Shown: positions 20,567 through 30,205, counted from the stretch's first letter. The stretch: DNA of 64,000 bases from Streptomyces sp. NBC_01451 (GCF_036227485.1 NZ_CP109479.1:9672001-9736000), one strand, 5' to 3'. The notes: generated by a model not told the origin, from the sequence alone. Program-made: numbers and translations.

Positions 20567-22786
20567 ATGACCCCCACCACCGAGACGCACGCGGCCCCCG
20601 TCCTGCGTCTCCCCGTCACTAGCCGTGCCCTGCCACCCTGGGCGGCCCCGGTCGCCCTGGGCGCGATCCTGCTCCTGTCCGCGCTGCTGTACGGCTGGGC
20701 CCTCGGCTCGCTCGGCTGGGGCAACAGCTACTACTCGGCCGCCGTGAAGTCGATGGGCCGTGACTGGACCAACTTCCTGTTCGGCTCCTTCGACCCGGCC
20801 GGGGTCGTCACGGTCGACAAGCCACCGGCCGCGCTCTGGCCGCAGGTCCTCAGCAGCAAGATCTTCGGGATGCACGGGTGGGCGCTGATCCTGCCCCAGG
20901 TCGTGGAGGGTGTCGCCGGCGTGTTCGTGCTGCACCGCACGGTCCGGCGGTGGGCGGGCGAGGGCGCGGCACTGCTCGCCGCCCTGGTGATGACACTGAC
21001 GCCGATCACCGTCGCCATCAACCGCGACAACAACCCCGACACGCTGCTGGTGCTGTTCCTGGTCGCCGCCGCCTATGCGCTGACCCGCGCCCTGCAGACC
21101 GACTCGGGCCGGCGCACCACCTGGTGGCTGTGCGCGAGCGGGTTCCTGGTCGGCTGCGGATTCCTCACCAAGATGATGGCGGCCTGGATGGTGCTGCCGG
21201 CTCTCGCGGCGGCCTGGCTGGTGGGCGCGCGGGGGACCTGGCTCACGCGGGCCGGGCAGTTGCTGACCGCCGGTGCGGTGTGCGCGGTGTCCTCGCTGTG
21301 GTGGGTGCTGATGGTCGCCTGGTGGCCCGGTGAGAAGCCGTACATCGGCGGCAGCACCGACGGCGGCGCCTGGGACCTGGTGACCGGCTACAACGGGCTC
21401 GGCCGGGTCTTCGGCGAGAGCGCGGGCGGTGGCGGTGGCGGCATGGGCAACTTCGCCGGCGGCTTCGGTGGCGAGGCCGGGCTGCTGCGGCTGTTCAACG
21501 ACCAGGTGGCGGGCCAGATCAGCTGGCTGCTGCCGGTGAGCCTCGTGGCGATGGCCGTCGCGGTGACCGGTGCGGTGCTGCGTCGGCGCGGCAGCGGCTC
21601 GGCGGGTGAGGCCCTGGCGGGTTCGGGATGGGTGCTGTGGGGGACCTGGCTGCTGGTGTGCGGGCTCGTGTTCTCCACCCAGGAGGGAATCTTCCACCCG
21701 TACTACACCACTCAACTCGCCCCTGCTGTCGCGGCGTTGACCGCGGGACTGGCGACGGCGCTGGTGCGCGCCCACCGTGCCGGGGCGCGCTGGGCGCTGC
21801 CCGCCGGTGCCGGGACCGTGCTGGTCACCGTCAGCTGGGCTGTTGTCGTGATCCGCAGGGTGCCGTCCTGGCACGGGTGGCTGGCCTGGGTCGTACTCCT
21901 GGTGGGGCTGATCGCCGTCGGACTGCTGATCGCCGCGGGGCGGGCGGTGCGGCTGGTCCCGGTCGCCCTGGGCGGTGCGCTGCTGGCGGTCCTGCTCGCG
22001 CCGGGGGCGTGGGCGGTGACCGCGACCGGGTCCGGGTCGTCGATGGGCGGGGCGAACCCGATGGCCGGGCCCGCGACGACGATGTTCGGCGGAGGGAACG
22101 GCGGCAGGCTGCCCGAGGGGCTGGAGTTGCCCGAGGGGTTCGGCGGAGCCGGGTCGGGAACGCCCGGCGGGGCGTCGGGTGAACTCCCCGAAGGCATGCC
22201 CTCGGGGATGCCCACCGACATGCCCGGGATGCCCGGCGGGAGTGGCGGGAGCGGTGGCGGCACGGGATCCGCCGGGGGCTCGATGCCCTCCCTCCCGGGA
22301 GCCGGTGGCGGCTCGGGCGGCCGAGGTGGCTTCGGCGGGCCGGGCGGGGCCACGACGCTCACCGCCGACCAGCGCAAGATCCTCGACTTCGCCACCGAGC
22401 ACTCGGACGGACACCGCATCACCCTCGCGGTCGAAGGGGGAGCTCAGGGTGCGGCCACGTTCATCCTGGACAGTGACGCCACGGTCATCGGCATGGGCGG
22501 CTTCAGCGGCTCCGACAACGCACCCTCCGTGCGGCAGCTGCAGAAGTGGACCAAGGACGGCGAACTGCGCTACGTGCTCGGCTCCGGCTCCTCCGGCGGC
22601 CCGGGCGCCATGATGGGCGGCGAGGACGGCGCGGCCTCCCAGCGGTCGACCTGGATCAGCGGGCACTGCACCGAGGTGCCCGCGGAGGCGTACGGCGGCA
22701 CCAGCGGCTCCGACGACGGCGACTCCGCCGCGGGCGGCATCATGGGCCGTACCGGAACGACCTTGTACGACTGCGCCGCCAAGTAG
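20567..22786 (+). CDS. PMT/ArnT-like polyprenyl-phosphate-dependent glycosyltransferase
   Basis: 739 aa multi-pass membrane enzyme of the GT39/GT83 type, moving a sugar from a polyprenyl carrier to an extracytoplasmic acceptor. Seen: N-terminal helix (ILLLSALLYGWALGSL), a first extracytoplasmic loop with VTVDKPPAALW holding the family Asp and the YYSAAVKSM segment, then about ten hydrophobic helices up to residue ~485. Residues ~487-597 are Gly/Pro/Met-rich (LPEGMPSGMPTDMPGMP), followed by a compact C-terminal domain of ~140 residues with two Cys. A second glycine run (AGGGGGGMGNFAGG) lies near 285-300. Located 28 bp after GT2-GtrA and 30 bp before the regulator. Confidence 0.9.
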   Translation: MTPTTETHAAPVLRLPVTSRALPPWAAPVALGAILLLSALLYGWALGSLGWGNSYYSAAVKSMGRDWTNFLFGSFDPAGVVTVDKPPAALWPQVLSSKIFGMHGWALILPQVVEGVAGVFVLHRTVRRWAGEGAALLAALVMTLTPITVAINRDNNPDTLLVLFLVAAAYALTRALQTDSGRRTTWWLCASGFLVGCGFLTKMMAAWMVLPALAAAWLVGARGTWLTRAGQLLTAGAVCAVSSLWWVLMVAWWPGEKPYIGGSTDGGAWDLVTGYNGLGRVFGESAGGGGGGMGNFAGGFGGEAGLLRLFNDQVAGQISWLLPVSLVAMAVAVTGAVLRRRGSGSAGEALAGSGWVLWGTWLLVCGLVFSTQEGIFHPYYTTQLAPAVAALTAGLATALVRAHRAGARWALPAGAGTVLVTVSWAVVVIRRVPSWHGWLAWVVLLVGLIAVGLLIAAGRAVRLVPVALGGALLAVLLAPGAWAVTATGSGSSMGGANPMAGPATTMFGGGNGGRLPEGLELPEGFGGAGSGTPGGASGELPEGMPSGMPTDMPGMPGGSGGSGGGTGSAGGSMPSLPGAGGGSGGRGGFGGPGGATTLTADQRKILDFATEHSDGHRITLAVEGGAQGAATFILDSDATVIGMGGFSGSDNAPSVRQLQKWTKDGELRYVLGSGSSGGPGAMMGGEDGAASQRSTWISGHCTEVPAEAYGGTSGSDDGDSAAGGIMGRTGTTLYDCAAK

Positions 22787-22816
22787 CAGCAGCGGCAGAA
22801 CGGACGACACCTCACC

Positions 22817-23557
22817 ATGCCCGAACCGCCCGCCGCCCCGGCCCCGCACCGGCTCCTGGTGGTCGAGGACGACCCCGGTATCCGCATGCTGCTGGAGTCG
22901 GCGCTGCGACTGTCGGGCTACGAGGTCGCCGGTGCCGCCACCGGGCAGGAGGCCCTGCGGGACATCGAGGGCCTCCGCCCGGACCTCATCCTGCTGGACG
23001 TGATGCTGCCCGACCTGGACGGCCTCGCGGTCACCCGCACCCTGCGGGCGGCGGGCGTGCGGACACCGGTGCTGTTCCTCACGGCCCGCGGTGAGGTCAC
23101 CGACCGCATCGCGGGCCTGACAGCGGGCGGCGACGACTACGTGACCAAGCCGTTCAGCATCGAGGAGGTGCTGCTGCGCATCCGTGCCATCCTGCGCCGG
23201 ACGGACCCTGACCGTCCGCCGGACGCCGGGAGCGCCGACAGCGGCATCCTGCGCTTCGCCGATCTGGAGCTGGACGAGAACGCCCACGAAGTGCACCGGG
23301 CCGGCGAGTACATCCCGCTGTCTCCGACCGAGTTCAACCTGCTCACGTACCTGATGGAGAACACCAACCGGGTGGTGAGCAAGACCAAGATCCTCAATCA
23401 CGTGTGGGGGTACGACTTCGCGGGCGACGGACGGATCGTGGAGACGTACGTCAAGTACCTGCGCCGCAAGATCGACCGCTTCGACCCGCCCCTGCTGCAC
23501 ACCGTGCGCGGCGTGGGCTATTGCCTGCGTCTGCCTCGCGCCGGGGCGGACCAGTGA
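22817..23557 (+). CDS. OmpR/PhoB-family response regulator
   Basis: 246 aa. Receiver domain at residues ~12-125 with acidic pair in VVEDDPG, phospho-acceptor Asp61 (LILLDVMLPD) and conserved Lys (YVTKPFS); winged-helix DNA-binding domain at ~145-240 (LSPTEFNLLTYLMEN, VWGYDFAGDGRIVETYVKYLRRKI). It overlaps the sensor kinase start by 4 bp (GTGA) and is 30 bp from the mannosyltransferase gene, so the four genes form one operon. It probably controls envelope glycosylation genes, perhaps this operon itself; targets are unknown. Confidence 0.95.
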   Translation: MPEPPAAPAPHRLLVVEDDPGIRMLLESALRLSGYEVAGAATGQEALRDIEGLRPDLILLDVMLPDLDGLAVTRTLRAAGVRTPVLFLTARGEVTDRIAGLTAGGDDYVTKPFSIEEVLLRIRAILRRTDPDRPPDAGSADSGILRFADLELDENAHEVHRAGEYIPLSPTEFNLLTYLMENTNRVVSKTKILNHVWGYDFAGDGRIVETYVKYLRRKIDRFDPPLLHTVRGVGYCLRLPRAGADQ

Positions 23558-25125
23558 TCCGCGGTCGCCCCCGATCGCTGAGCGGCCGGCTCGTGTGGGG
23601 CGTCACCCTGCTGGCGGCGACAGCTGTCCTCACCGCGCAGACCATCGGGTTCCTGGTGTTGCACTCCTGGCTGCTCAACCGGGTCGACCAGCAGCTTCAG
23701 GGGTTCGTCCTCCCGGACCGAGCCTTCGCCGGCGGGGCCGGACTGCCCACCGGTCCGGCCCCGGACACCGTCACTCTGCCCTCGGACTTCCGGATCACCT
23801 TCTACGACGCCGCGGGCGGGGAGCGGGGAACCCTCGGCGGCGGGGAGGAGCCCGGCCCGGCGCTCCCGGCGCACACCGGCCGACTCCACCTGGAAAAGGG
23901 GCGGCAGGCCACCGTCCCGGACGAGTCGGGGGACGGCAACTGGCGGGTGCTGTGGAAGGACGGCGGTGTCGGCCGCACCACCTTCGTGGTCGCGCTGCCT
24001 CTCGACACCGTGGAGGGGGCCATGTCGAAACTGCTCGCCCTCAATGTGGCCGTCTTCGCGGTGGCCGTGGTCGGGCTGATCGCCGTCGGCCGGTGGGTTG
24101 TCCGCCTCGGCCTCCTTCCGCTGACCAGGATGGAACACACGGCTCAGGACATCACCGCGGGGGATCTGAGCGTGCGGCTGTCCGACACCGACCCGCGCAC
24201 GGAGACCGGCCGCCTCGGAACCGTACTGAACGACATGCTCGACCGCCTCCAACAGGCCCTGCGCGAAAGCGAGTTCTCGGAGGCCCGGCTGCGTCGCTTC
24301 GTTGCCGACGCCGGGCACGAACTGCGTACGCCCCTCACCTCCATCCAGGGCTTCGCCCAGCTGGCCCTGCGGCACCCGGACCGCCCCGCCGCACAGCGCC
24401 GGGAGGCCGACGAGCAGGTCGCCAGGAACGCGGAACGCATGAACCGTCTTGTCGACGACCTGCTCCTGCTGGCCAGACTCGACCAGGAGCCGGCCTACCG
24501 CACCGTCCCCGTCGACCTGCTGTCCATCGCGGCCGACGCGGTGAGCGCGGCGGCCGTACGGAGCGGGGGTGAGCACCGGGTGACCCTCAGCCCGCTCGAC
24601 CCGCAGGCGGGAGACAACGGAGACGCCGGGGAGCGCGCACTCGAGGTCGTGGAGACGGTGGGGGATCCGGACCGTCTGCTCCAAGTGGTGAACAACCTGC
24701 TGTCCAACGCGCTCGTCCACACGCCACCGGGCACTCCGGTCGACGTACGCGTCGGTACGGCCCGCGCGGAGGCGAGTACAGGGGGCACCGACCGCCCCGG
24801 CCGGGCCAGCGGCTCACCGCCGCTGACCGCGGGCACACCGATCTGCGTGATCGAGGTCGTGGACCAGGGGCCGGGACTCTCGCCGGAAGAGACCGAGCGG
24901 GTCTTCGAGCGCTTCTACCGCGTCGACCCGTCCCGCTCCCGTGACCACGGCGGCAGCGGCCTCGGCCTCGCCATCGCCACGGCGATCGCCCGGGGCCACG
25001 GTGGCCGCCTCGAACTCGATGCCGGAACGGGTCCCGGGTGCACGTTCCGCCTGGTGCTTCCGGCCAGGGAGCCGACCGCCACCCCGCTCGGGCGCTCGGG
25101 AAACGCGGCGCAGGCTGCCGGCTGA
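23554..25125 (+). CDS. HAMP-containing sensor histidine kinase
   Basis: 523 aa. Seen: transmembrane helix at residues ~12-35 (LVWGVTLLAATAVLTAQTIGFL), extracytoplasmic sensor of ~120 residues, second helix at ~155-178 (NVAVFAVAVVGLIAVGRWVV), HAMP linker (LLPLTRMEHTAQDITAG), phospho-accepting His in DAGHELRTPLTS, and ATPase domain with NNLLSNALVHTP, DQGPGLSPEE and GSGLGLAIA. Classical partner of the OmpR regulator it overlaps. GTG 23554 start. The signal sensed is unknown; wall or lipid-linked sugar status is a guess from the operon. Confidence 0.95.
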   Translation: MIRGRPRSLSGRLVWGVTLLAATAVLTAQTIGFLVLHSWLLNRVDQQLQGFVLPDRAFAGGAGLPTGPAPDTVTLPSDFRITFYDAAGGERGTLGGGEEPGPALPAHTGRLHLEKGRQATVPDESGDGNWRVLWKDGGVGRTTFVVALPLDTVEGAMSKLLALNVAVFAVAVVGLIAVGRWVVRLGLLPLTRMEHTAQDITAGDLSVRLSDTDPRTETGRLGTVLNDMLDRLQQALRESEFSEARLRRFVADAGHELRTPLTSIQGFAQLALRHPDRPAAQRREADEQVARNAERMNRLVDDLLLLARLDQEPAYRTVPVDLLSIAADAVSAAAVRSGGEHRVTLSPLDPQAGDNGDAGERALEVVETVGDPDRLLQVVNNLLSNALVHTPPGTPVDVRVGTARAEASTGGTDRPGRASGSPPLTAGTPICVIEVVDQGPGLSPEETERVFERFYRVDPSRSRDHGGSGLGLAIATAIARGHGGRLELDAGTGPGCTFRLVLPAREPTATPLGRSGNAAQAAG

Positions 25126-25615
25126 CCTTGGCCGTCCCTTCGGTACGTCTCGCCGTGCTCCTCACCCCAACTTCCGCGCGCGCAGCGGAACTTGCCGACA
25201 TCCATCGCATCTGCCGCGGGTCAGCTGTGAATCTCGCATGAATCACCCCGACTCCGTTGTTTGCGGAATCTTTGACGAATTCGATGATCTCTTGAATCGC
25301 CATCGGCGTGACCGGTTCGCATCCGTCGTCGTGCCCGCACAGGCGGCCGTGCCGCCTTCCGGTCAGGAGGCCATGTGTTACTGCCACCGAGGGGCCGGGA
25401 CCGGCTCCTCCCCGCCTTCCCTCCGAGCGGCGGGCCACGGTGCTCGCCGCGCGCCGGGATGCGGCATGCCTCCTATGCCGGATGGCCATGGCCGGCAGAC
25501 CGATTCACAGGAGCCACGCACTTCTGCGGCTCCACGGTCGCTGATTCACTCCCCGCCACAGCAACCTTCGATCCGATCGCCCCATGAACCGCTGTGGGGC
25601 GCAAGGGAGTTCCGC
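25126..25615. other. Intergenic region before secreted beta-helix gene
   Basis: 490 bp. No gene is supported, although the downstream frame stays open upstream. A weak hairpin TTCCGC-n7-GCGGAA at 25172-25190 could end the kinase operon. The middle part (about 25200-25330) is less GC-rich than its surroundings, as expected for a promoter, but I cannot name boxes. Confidence 0.4.
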
Positions 25616-27562
25616 ATGTCTGAAGTCACCCCCCACACCATGGAACCGGTCCGCGCGGAGCGTGGAGTGCCGATGCGGTCGCGGGTGCGGGCGCTGCTCG
25701 TCGTCGCGGGCGTCGTCGCGGCACCCGGGCTGCTCGCGCCGACCGCCGCCCACGCGGCGACACCGGCCGATGCGGCCGGCCGTAGGACCGTCGCCCCCGG
25801 CGAGATCTGGGAGGTCGCCGAGATCACCCGGCTCGACGAACTCGTCGTGCAGGACGGCGCCGTGCTCACCGCCCCGGAGGGGCACACCCTGACCCTGACC
25901 GTGGACGGCGTGGAGACCGGATCCGTCCTGGACGGCACCTACGGCTGGACGACCGTGATCGCCGCCGGCACCTACAGCGGCGACATCGTCCTCACCCCGG
26001 CCGTCGAGCACCTGGAGTCCTTCGCGGGCGCCACCTTCCACCTGCGGCAGGGCGTGTACGTCGGCGCCGGCGGTGTCGTCACCGAGAGCTCGGTGCTGTC
26101 GAGCGTACGGGGCGGGAGCCTCACCGACGCCCACGCGAGGAGCGTGTCCCTGACCTCCACGGGCGAGGCCTTCAACGGCTTCTTCGTCGCTGACGGAGCC
26201 CAGTACACCCTGGCGGACTCCCGGATCGCATTCGACGGCAACGGCCGCCTGGACTTCGCGAGTTACGGTGCCGCCGTCACCGGTGCGGGTGCGGGCACCC
26301 GGCTGGTCGTGGACGGCGCGGACATCGAGACCCGGGGTGTGGTGCGCACCGGCGTCATCGCCCGTGACGGCGCCAACGTGATCGTCAAGAACTCCCGCAT
26401 CCACACCCGTGAGGGCGTGCTGCCCGACGACTACGAGCCGGGCTTCGGCGCGAACATGATGTCGGTCCCGTGGATGCTCGGACTGTCCGGCAACGTCCGC
26501 GCCACCAACGTCCTCGGCGAGAACACCACGGCCACCTACCTCAACTCCTCCGTCTCCTCGGAGTCCTGGGGTGTGCTGTCCACCGACTCGGTACGCAACT
26601 CGCTGCTGGCCGCGATCAATTCCACCGTCACCGTCACCGGCGACTCCGGCTACGGGACCTACGCGGACGGCAGCGGCCAGCAGGGCATCTTCCTCGGCAC
26701 CCACTTCGACGTGGCCACCTTCGCCGCCATTTCCACCGGGGGCGCGATCAGCTTCACGGACAGTACCCGCGAGGGCGTGGCCACGATGAACAGCTACCTG
26801 CTCCTGGGACTGACCGAGCAGGAACTGGACGCGATCGAACCCAGGCCGTCGGTCGTCGACTCCCGCGGCTTCGGCGTGATGTGGCACAGCGGCGACGGCG
26901 GCCGGCTGGAGATCGGTGGTGGCACCCGCTTCACCACCGCCGAGACGATGTTCCTCGACAAGGGCAAGCGGGTCACGATCGTCGTGGACGGCTCCCAGGG
27001 CGCCGAACTGAGCGCCGGCAACGGCATCCTGGTACAGATCATGGAAACCGACGACCCCGGCTCCATGACCGGCGTGTACACCGAACCGGCCGGCGCCCCG
27101 GCCATGGACGCGCGCTTCGACACCGCCGCCGAACACACCGCGGACGCCCGTGCCTCCTTCGTCGACATCTCTCTGACAGGAGACTTCTACAACGCGATGC
27201 GTACCGGCAAGAACCTGATTCTCTCCTTCCGGCGCAGCAGCGTCGAGGGAGTTGTCTCCGCCTCCGTGTCCCGGCACGCCGTGCCCACCATCACCTCGGC
27301 CGAGTGGCGGCACATCAACCACGTCACCAACACCCCGCAGCCCGCGATCAACAACGGCGTGATCGTCAAACTGGCCGCCGGGTCGCGGTGGACGGTCACC
27401 GGCACGTCGTACCTGACACGCCTGGTCCTGGACGCGACGGCGACGGTTCAGGCCCCTCCCGGCAAGACCCTCGCCCTCACGGTGAACGGCACCCCCACGG
27501 CCCTCACCCCGGGCACCACCTACTCCGGGGCCCTCACCCTCACGGTCGCCCAGGGCGAGTGA
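25616..27562 (+). CDS. Secreted right-handed beta-helix-like protein, unknown function
   Basis: 648 aa. Signal peptide after a 19-residue leader: basic MRSRVRALLVV, hydrophobic core, and AHA cleavage site at about residue 47 (ATG at 25673 could be the true start). The mature part is rich in short Val/Thr/Gly/Asn turns with repeated DSR/NSR-type steps (YTLADSRIAFDG, VIVKNSRIHTRE, ISFTDSTREG), typical of beta-helix proteins. N- and C-terminal segments resemble each other (HTLTLTVDG...GTYSGDIVLT and KTLALTVNG...TTYSGALTLT), so they may be capping repeats. No catalytic motif recognised. GGGAG precedes ATG 25616; a terminator follows. Confidence 0.8.
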   Translation: MSEVTPHTMEPVRAERGVPMRSRVRALLVVAGVVAAPGLLAPTAAHAATPADAAGRRTVAPGEIWEVAEITRLDELVVQDGAVLTAPEGHTLTLTVDGVETGSVLDGTYGWTTVIAAGTYSGDIVLTPAVEHLESFAGATFHLRQGVYVGAGGVVTESSVLSSVRGGSLTDAHARSVSLTSTGEAFNGFFVADGAQYTLADSRIAFDGNGRLDFASYGAAVTGAGAGTRLVVDGADIETRGVVRTGVIARDGANVIVKNSRIHTREGVLPDDYEPGFGANMMSVPWMLGLSGNVRATNVLGENTTATYLNSSVSSESWGVLSTDSVRNSLLAAINSTVTVTGDSGYGTYADGSGQQGIFLGTHFDVATFAAISTGGAISFTDSTREGVATMNSYLLLGLTEQELDAIEPRPSVVDSRGFGVMWHSGDGGRLEIGGGTRFTTAETMFLDKGKRVTIVVDGSQGAELSAGNGILVQIMETDDPGSMTGVYTEPAGAPAMDARFDTAAEHTADARASFVDISLTGDFYNAMRTGKNLILSFRRSSVEGVVSASVSRHAVPTITSAEWRHINHVTNTPQPAINNGVIVKLAAGSRWTVTGTSYLTRLVLDATATVQAPPGKTLALTVNGTPTALTPGTTYSGALTLTVAQGE

Positions 27563-27582
27563 CCCACCAACCCCCTGGGTTC

Positions 27583-27612
27583 GGTCCGCGGCGGTGTCCA
27601 CCGTCGCGGACC
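27583..27612 (+). terminator. Terminator hairpin after beta-helix gene
   Basis: GGTCCGCGGCGG (27583-27594), loop tgtcca, CCGTCGCGGACC (27601-27612): 12-bp stem with one G-T pair, 20 bp after the stop codon. No T-tract. Confidence 0.7.
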
Positions 27613-27754
27613 GCGCCGCGCCGGAACCGGGTGACGACAGGCATCGTGACCCGGCGATCAAGCGGGGCAGCGGCTGACCCACTGACCGGCCGTCCGGCAC
27701 ACCTCCGGTGAGACACCTCCTGTCCCGCCGGTGCGCCCAGTGCTGTGACCGCTC

Positions 27755-27975
27755 AGGTTCGCCGGGTCGGCGGTCGTGGCGGTTGGATGTGCGGTGACGT
27801 CCGATCCGACCGCTGGAGGCGCGGTGGCCGAGCCCGTCCGTGTGCGCGGACCGACCGACCACGAGGGTCAGAAGCCGCAGCAGATCGTGCGCCGGGGCAG
27901 CACGAGTTCGGTGCGCTACCGGCGGGCGATGATGCCGCTGGCCTCCGCCGGAGGGGGCACCGGCAGCGGATGATC
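27755..27975 (+). pseudogene. IS630-type transposase, N-terminal remnant (left copy)
   Basis: About 220 bp encoding only the start of an IS630-family transposase (VTSDPTAGGAVAEPVRVRG, RRGSTSSVRYRRAMM). It closely matches, in inverted orientation, the longer remnant at 31290-31836; the clearest identity is 27755-27960 against about 31636-31836. It breaks off after LASAGG, before the helix-turn-helix region is complete. Not functional. With its partner it brackets the GlxA/oxidoreductase segment. Confidence 0.75.
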
Positions 27976-28027
27976 AGGCGGATCCCGGCCGGCCCGCGGA
28001 GCGGGTATGTGCGGCGCTGATGTGTCC

Positions 28028-29059
28028 TCAGACGCCCGCTTCCACCAGGTCGTCGGTATGGAAGGTGCGGCGGTAGGAGGCGGGTGAGACACCGAAGGCG
28101 GTGCGCATGTGGGCGCGCAGGGAGTTGGCGGAGCCGAAGCCGCAGCGGTGGGCGACCAGGTCGATGGACAGGTCGGTGGTCTCCAGCAACTGCTTGGCCA
28201 GTTCCAGGCGTTGCGCGGTGAGCCACTGCACGGGGGTCATGCCGACCTCGTCGCGGAAGCGGCGGGTGAAGGAGCGCAGGCTCATCCGGGCGTGCTCGGC
28301 CAGGCGGCTCAGGGAGAGGGGTTCGCCGAGGTGTTCCAGGGCCCAGGCGCGGGTGGCGGTGGTGGTGGCGACGGTGGGTTGGGGTACCGGGCGGTCGATG
28401 TACTGGGCCTGGCCGCCGTCCCGCCAGGGTGGGACGACGCACATGCGGGCGGCACGGTTGGCGGCGGCGGCGCCGTGGTCGCGGCGGATCATGTGCAGGC
28501 ACAGGTCGACGCCGGCGGCGACGCCCGCGGAGGTCAGGACGTCGTCGTCGTCGACGAAGAGGACATCCTCGTCGACCTTGACGCGGGGGTAGGCGCGGCG
28601 GAACTCGGGGGCGAGGTTCCAGTGCGTGGTGGCGGGCCGGCCGTCGAGGATGCCCGCGGCGGCCAGCACGTAGGAGCCGGTGCAGATGGACACCATGCGG
28701 GTGCCGGGCCGGATGCCGGCGATGGCCGCGGTGACCTCGGGCGGCAGCGGGCCGCCGCGGCCCAGCTCGGGCATGGCGTGCGTGGGCGGGACGATCACGG
28801 TGTCCGCGGCGGCCAGGGCCTCGGGACCGGCCGCGGGCTGCACGGTGAACCCGGCGTCGCTGAGGACCGGGGCGCCGTCGGCGGTGCAGACGGTGACCTC
28901 GTACAGCGGGCGTGAGTCGGCGTCCAGGACGCTGCCGAAGACGCGGGAGGGGATGCCGAGTTCGAAGGGCGGGACGCCGGGCAGAGCGAGGACGGCGATG
29001 CGGTGCCGCCGGGCCGCGTCGGCGCTCGGGTCGGTGCACGGCCACTGCGTCTCGCTCAT
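28028..29059 (-). CDS. GlxA-type transcriptional regulator (DJ-1/PfpI plus AraC domains)
   Basis: 343 aa. N-terminal DJ-1/PfpI-like domain at residues ~18-190 (IAVLALPGVPPFELGIPSRVFG; nucleophile-elbow-like SICTGSYVLAAAGIL) and C-terminal AraC-type double helix-turn-helix at ~230-335 (LSRLAEHARMSLRSFTRRF; VAHRCGFGSANSLRAHMRTAFG). In this family the N-terminal domain senses an unknown small molecule. Divergently transcribed from the oxidoreductase across 136 bp, a usual arrangement for a regulator and its target, so control of that gene is likely but unproven. Confidence 0.93.
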   Translation of the reverse strand: MSETQWPCTDPSADAARRHRIAVLALPGVPPFELGIPSRVFGSVLDADSRPLYEVTVCTADGAPVLSDAGFTVQPAAGPEALAAADTVIVPPTHAMPELGRGGPLPPEVTAAIAGIRPGTRMVSICTGSYVLAAAGILDGRPATTHWNLAPEFRRAYPRVKVDEDVLFVDDDDVLTSAGVAAGVDLCLHMIRRDHGAAAANRAARMCVVPPWRDGGQAQYIDRPVPQPTVATTTATRAWALEHLGEPLSLSRLAEHARMSLRSFTRRFRDEVGMTPVQWLTAQRLELAKQLLETTDLSIDLVAHRCGFGSANSLRAHMRTAFGVSPASYRRTFHTDDLVEAGV

Positions 29060-29195
29060 GGCCAGATCCTGTCACATAGTGGCCAGACGGCCAACATCAT
29101 GGTGGGGGCGGGTGCCGGATCGTGGACTGCGTCGCGCCGGGAAGGGCCCGGGCGGCCGGTATCCGATCAAGACGGAAAAGAGTGAGGCGGACAGC

Positions 29196-30122
29196 ATGCG
29201 TGCGGTGGTCGTGGAGCAGTGGGGCGGACCGGAAGTGCTCGTGGAGCGTGAGGTCGCCCGGCCCGAGCCGGGACTGAACGAGGTCCTGGTGCGGGTCCAC
29301 GCGGCCGGTGTGAACCCGGTGGACTTCAAGACCCGGGCCAGCGGGGCCCTGATCGAGTGGGGTGAGGTCCCGGCGGTCGGCTGGGACGTCTCCGGCACCG
29401 TGGAGGCCGTCGGGCCGGGCGTGGGGATGTTCCGCCCCGGGGACGAGGTGTACGGCATGCCGCTGTTCCCGCGGCAGGCCGGCGCCTACGCCGAGTACGT
29501 CGTCGCCCCGGCCCGCCACCTCGCGCCCAAGCCGGCGAACCTCACCCACGTGCAGGCGGCGGCGCTGCCGCTGGCCGCGCTGACCGCCTGGCAGGCGCTG
29601 GTGGACACCGCCGGGGTGCGCGCCGGTGAGCGGGTGCTGGTGCACGCGGCGGCCGGCGGGGTCGGCCACCTGGCCGTGCAGATCGCCAAGGCCCGCGGCG
29701 CGTACGTCATCGGCACGGCCAGCGCCGGCAAGCACGACCTGCTGCGGCAGCTGGGCGCGGACGAGGTGATCGACTACCGCACGGTCCGCTTCGAGGACGC
29801 CGTCGGGGACGTGGACGTGGTGCTGGACGGCCTCGGCGGCCAGAACGCCGAGCGGTCCCTGACGGTGCTGCGCCCGGGCGGCCGGCTCATCACCCTGCCC
29901 GGCCCCGACGACGTCCCCGCCGACGTCCCCGACCACGTACGGGCGGTGTGGATCCTGGTCGAGCCCGATCACCTGGGTCTGCGCGAGATCGCCGCCCTGG
30001 CTGAGCGGGGCGCGCTCACGCCCGTGGTCGAGACCGTCGTCCCGCTGGCCGAAGCCGCGAAGGCGCACGAGCTCGGCGAGCAGGGCCGCACCACCGGGAA
30101 GATCGTCCTGAGCGTCGCCTGA
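29196..30122 (+). CDS. NADP-dependent quinone oxidoreductase-like protein (MDR superfamily)
   Basis: 308 aa zinc-free medium-chain dehydrogenase/reductase. Seen: GroES-like N-terminal domain (MRAVVVEQWGGPEVL; VNPVDFKTRASG; GWDVSGTVEAVG) and Rossmann nucleotide-binding domain with HAAAGGVGHLAVQIAK and LGADEVIDY. It would reduce quinones or enones with NADPH, often for detoxification. ATG 29196 follows GAGGCGG. Divergent from the GlxA regulator and followed by a strong hairpin at 30174-30205. Confidence 0.92.
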   Translation: MRAVVVEQWGGPEVLVEREVARPEPGLNEVLVRVHAAGVNPVDFKTRASGALIEWGEVPAVGWDVSGTVEAVGPGVGMFRPGDEVYGMPLFPRQAGAYAEYVVAPARHLAPKPANLTHVQAAALPLAALTAWQALVDTAGVRAGERVLVHAAAGGVGHLAVQIAKARGAYVIGTASAGKHDLLRQLGADEVIDYRTVRFEDAVGDVDVVLDGLGGQNAERSLTVLRPGGRLITLPGPDDVPADVPDHVRAVWILVEPDHLGLREIAALAERGALTPVVETVVPLAEAAKAHELGEQGRTTGKIVLSVA

Positions 30123-30173
30123 CGCCGGACGCCCCTGCCGGGCCGGGTCGGCTGCGGGCAGGTGGAGTGGACT

Positions 30174-30205
30174 GGAGCCCCGGGACCGACCGGTCCCGGG
30201 GCTCC
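30174..30205 (+). terminator. Strong terminator hairpin, 14-bp perfect stem
   Basis: GGAGCCCCGGGACC (30174-30187), loop GACC, GGTCCCGGGGCTCC (30192-30205), 52 bp after the oxidoreductase stop. There is no T-tract; stem strength and position support a terminator. Confidence 0.75.
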
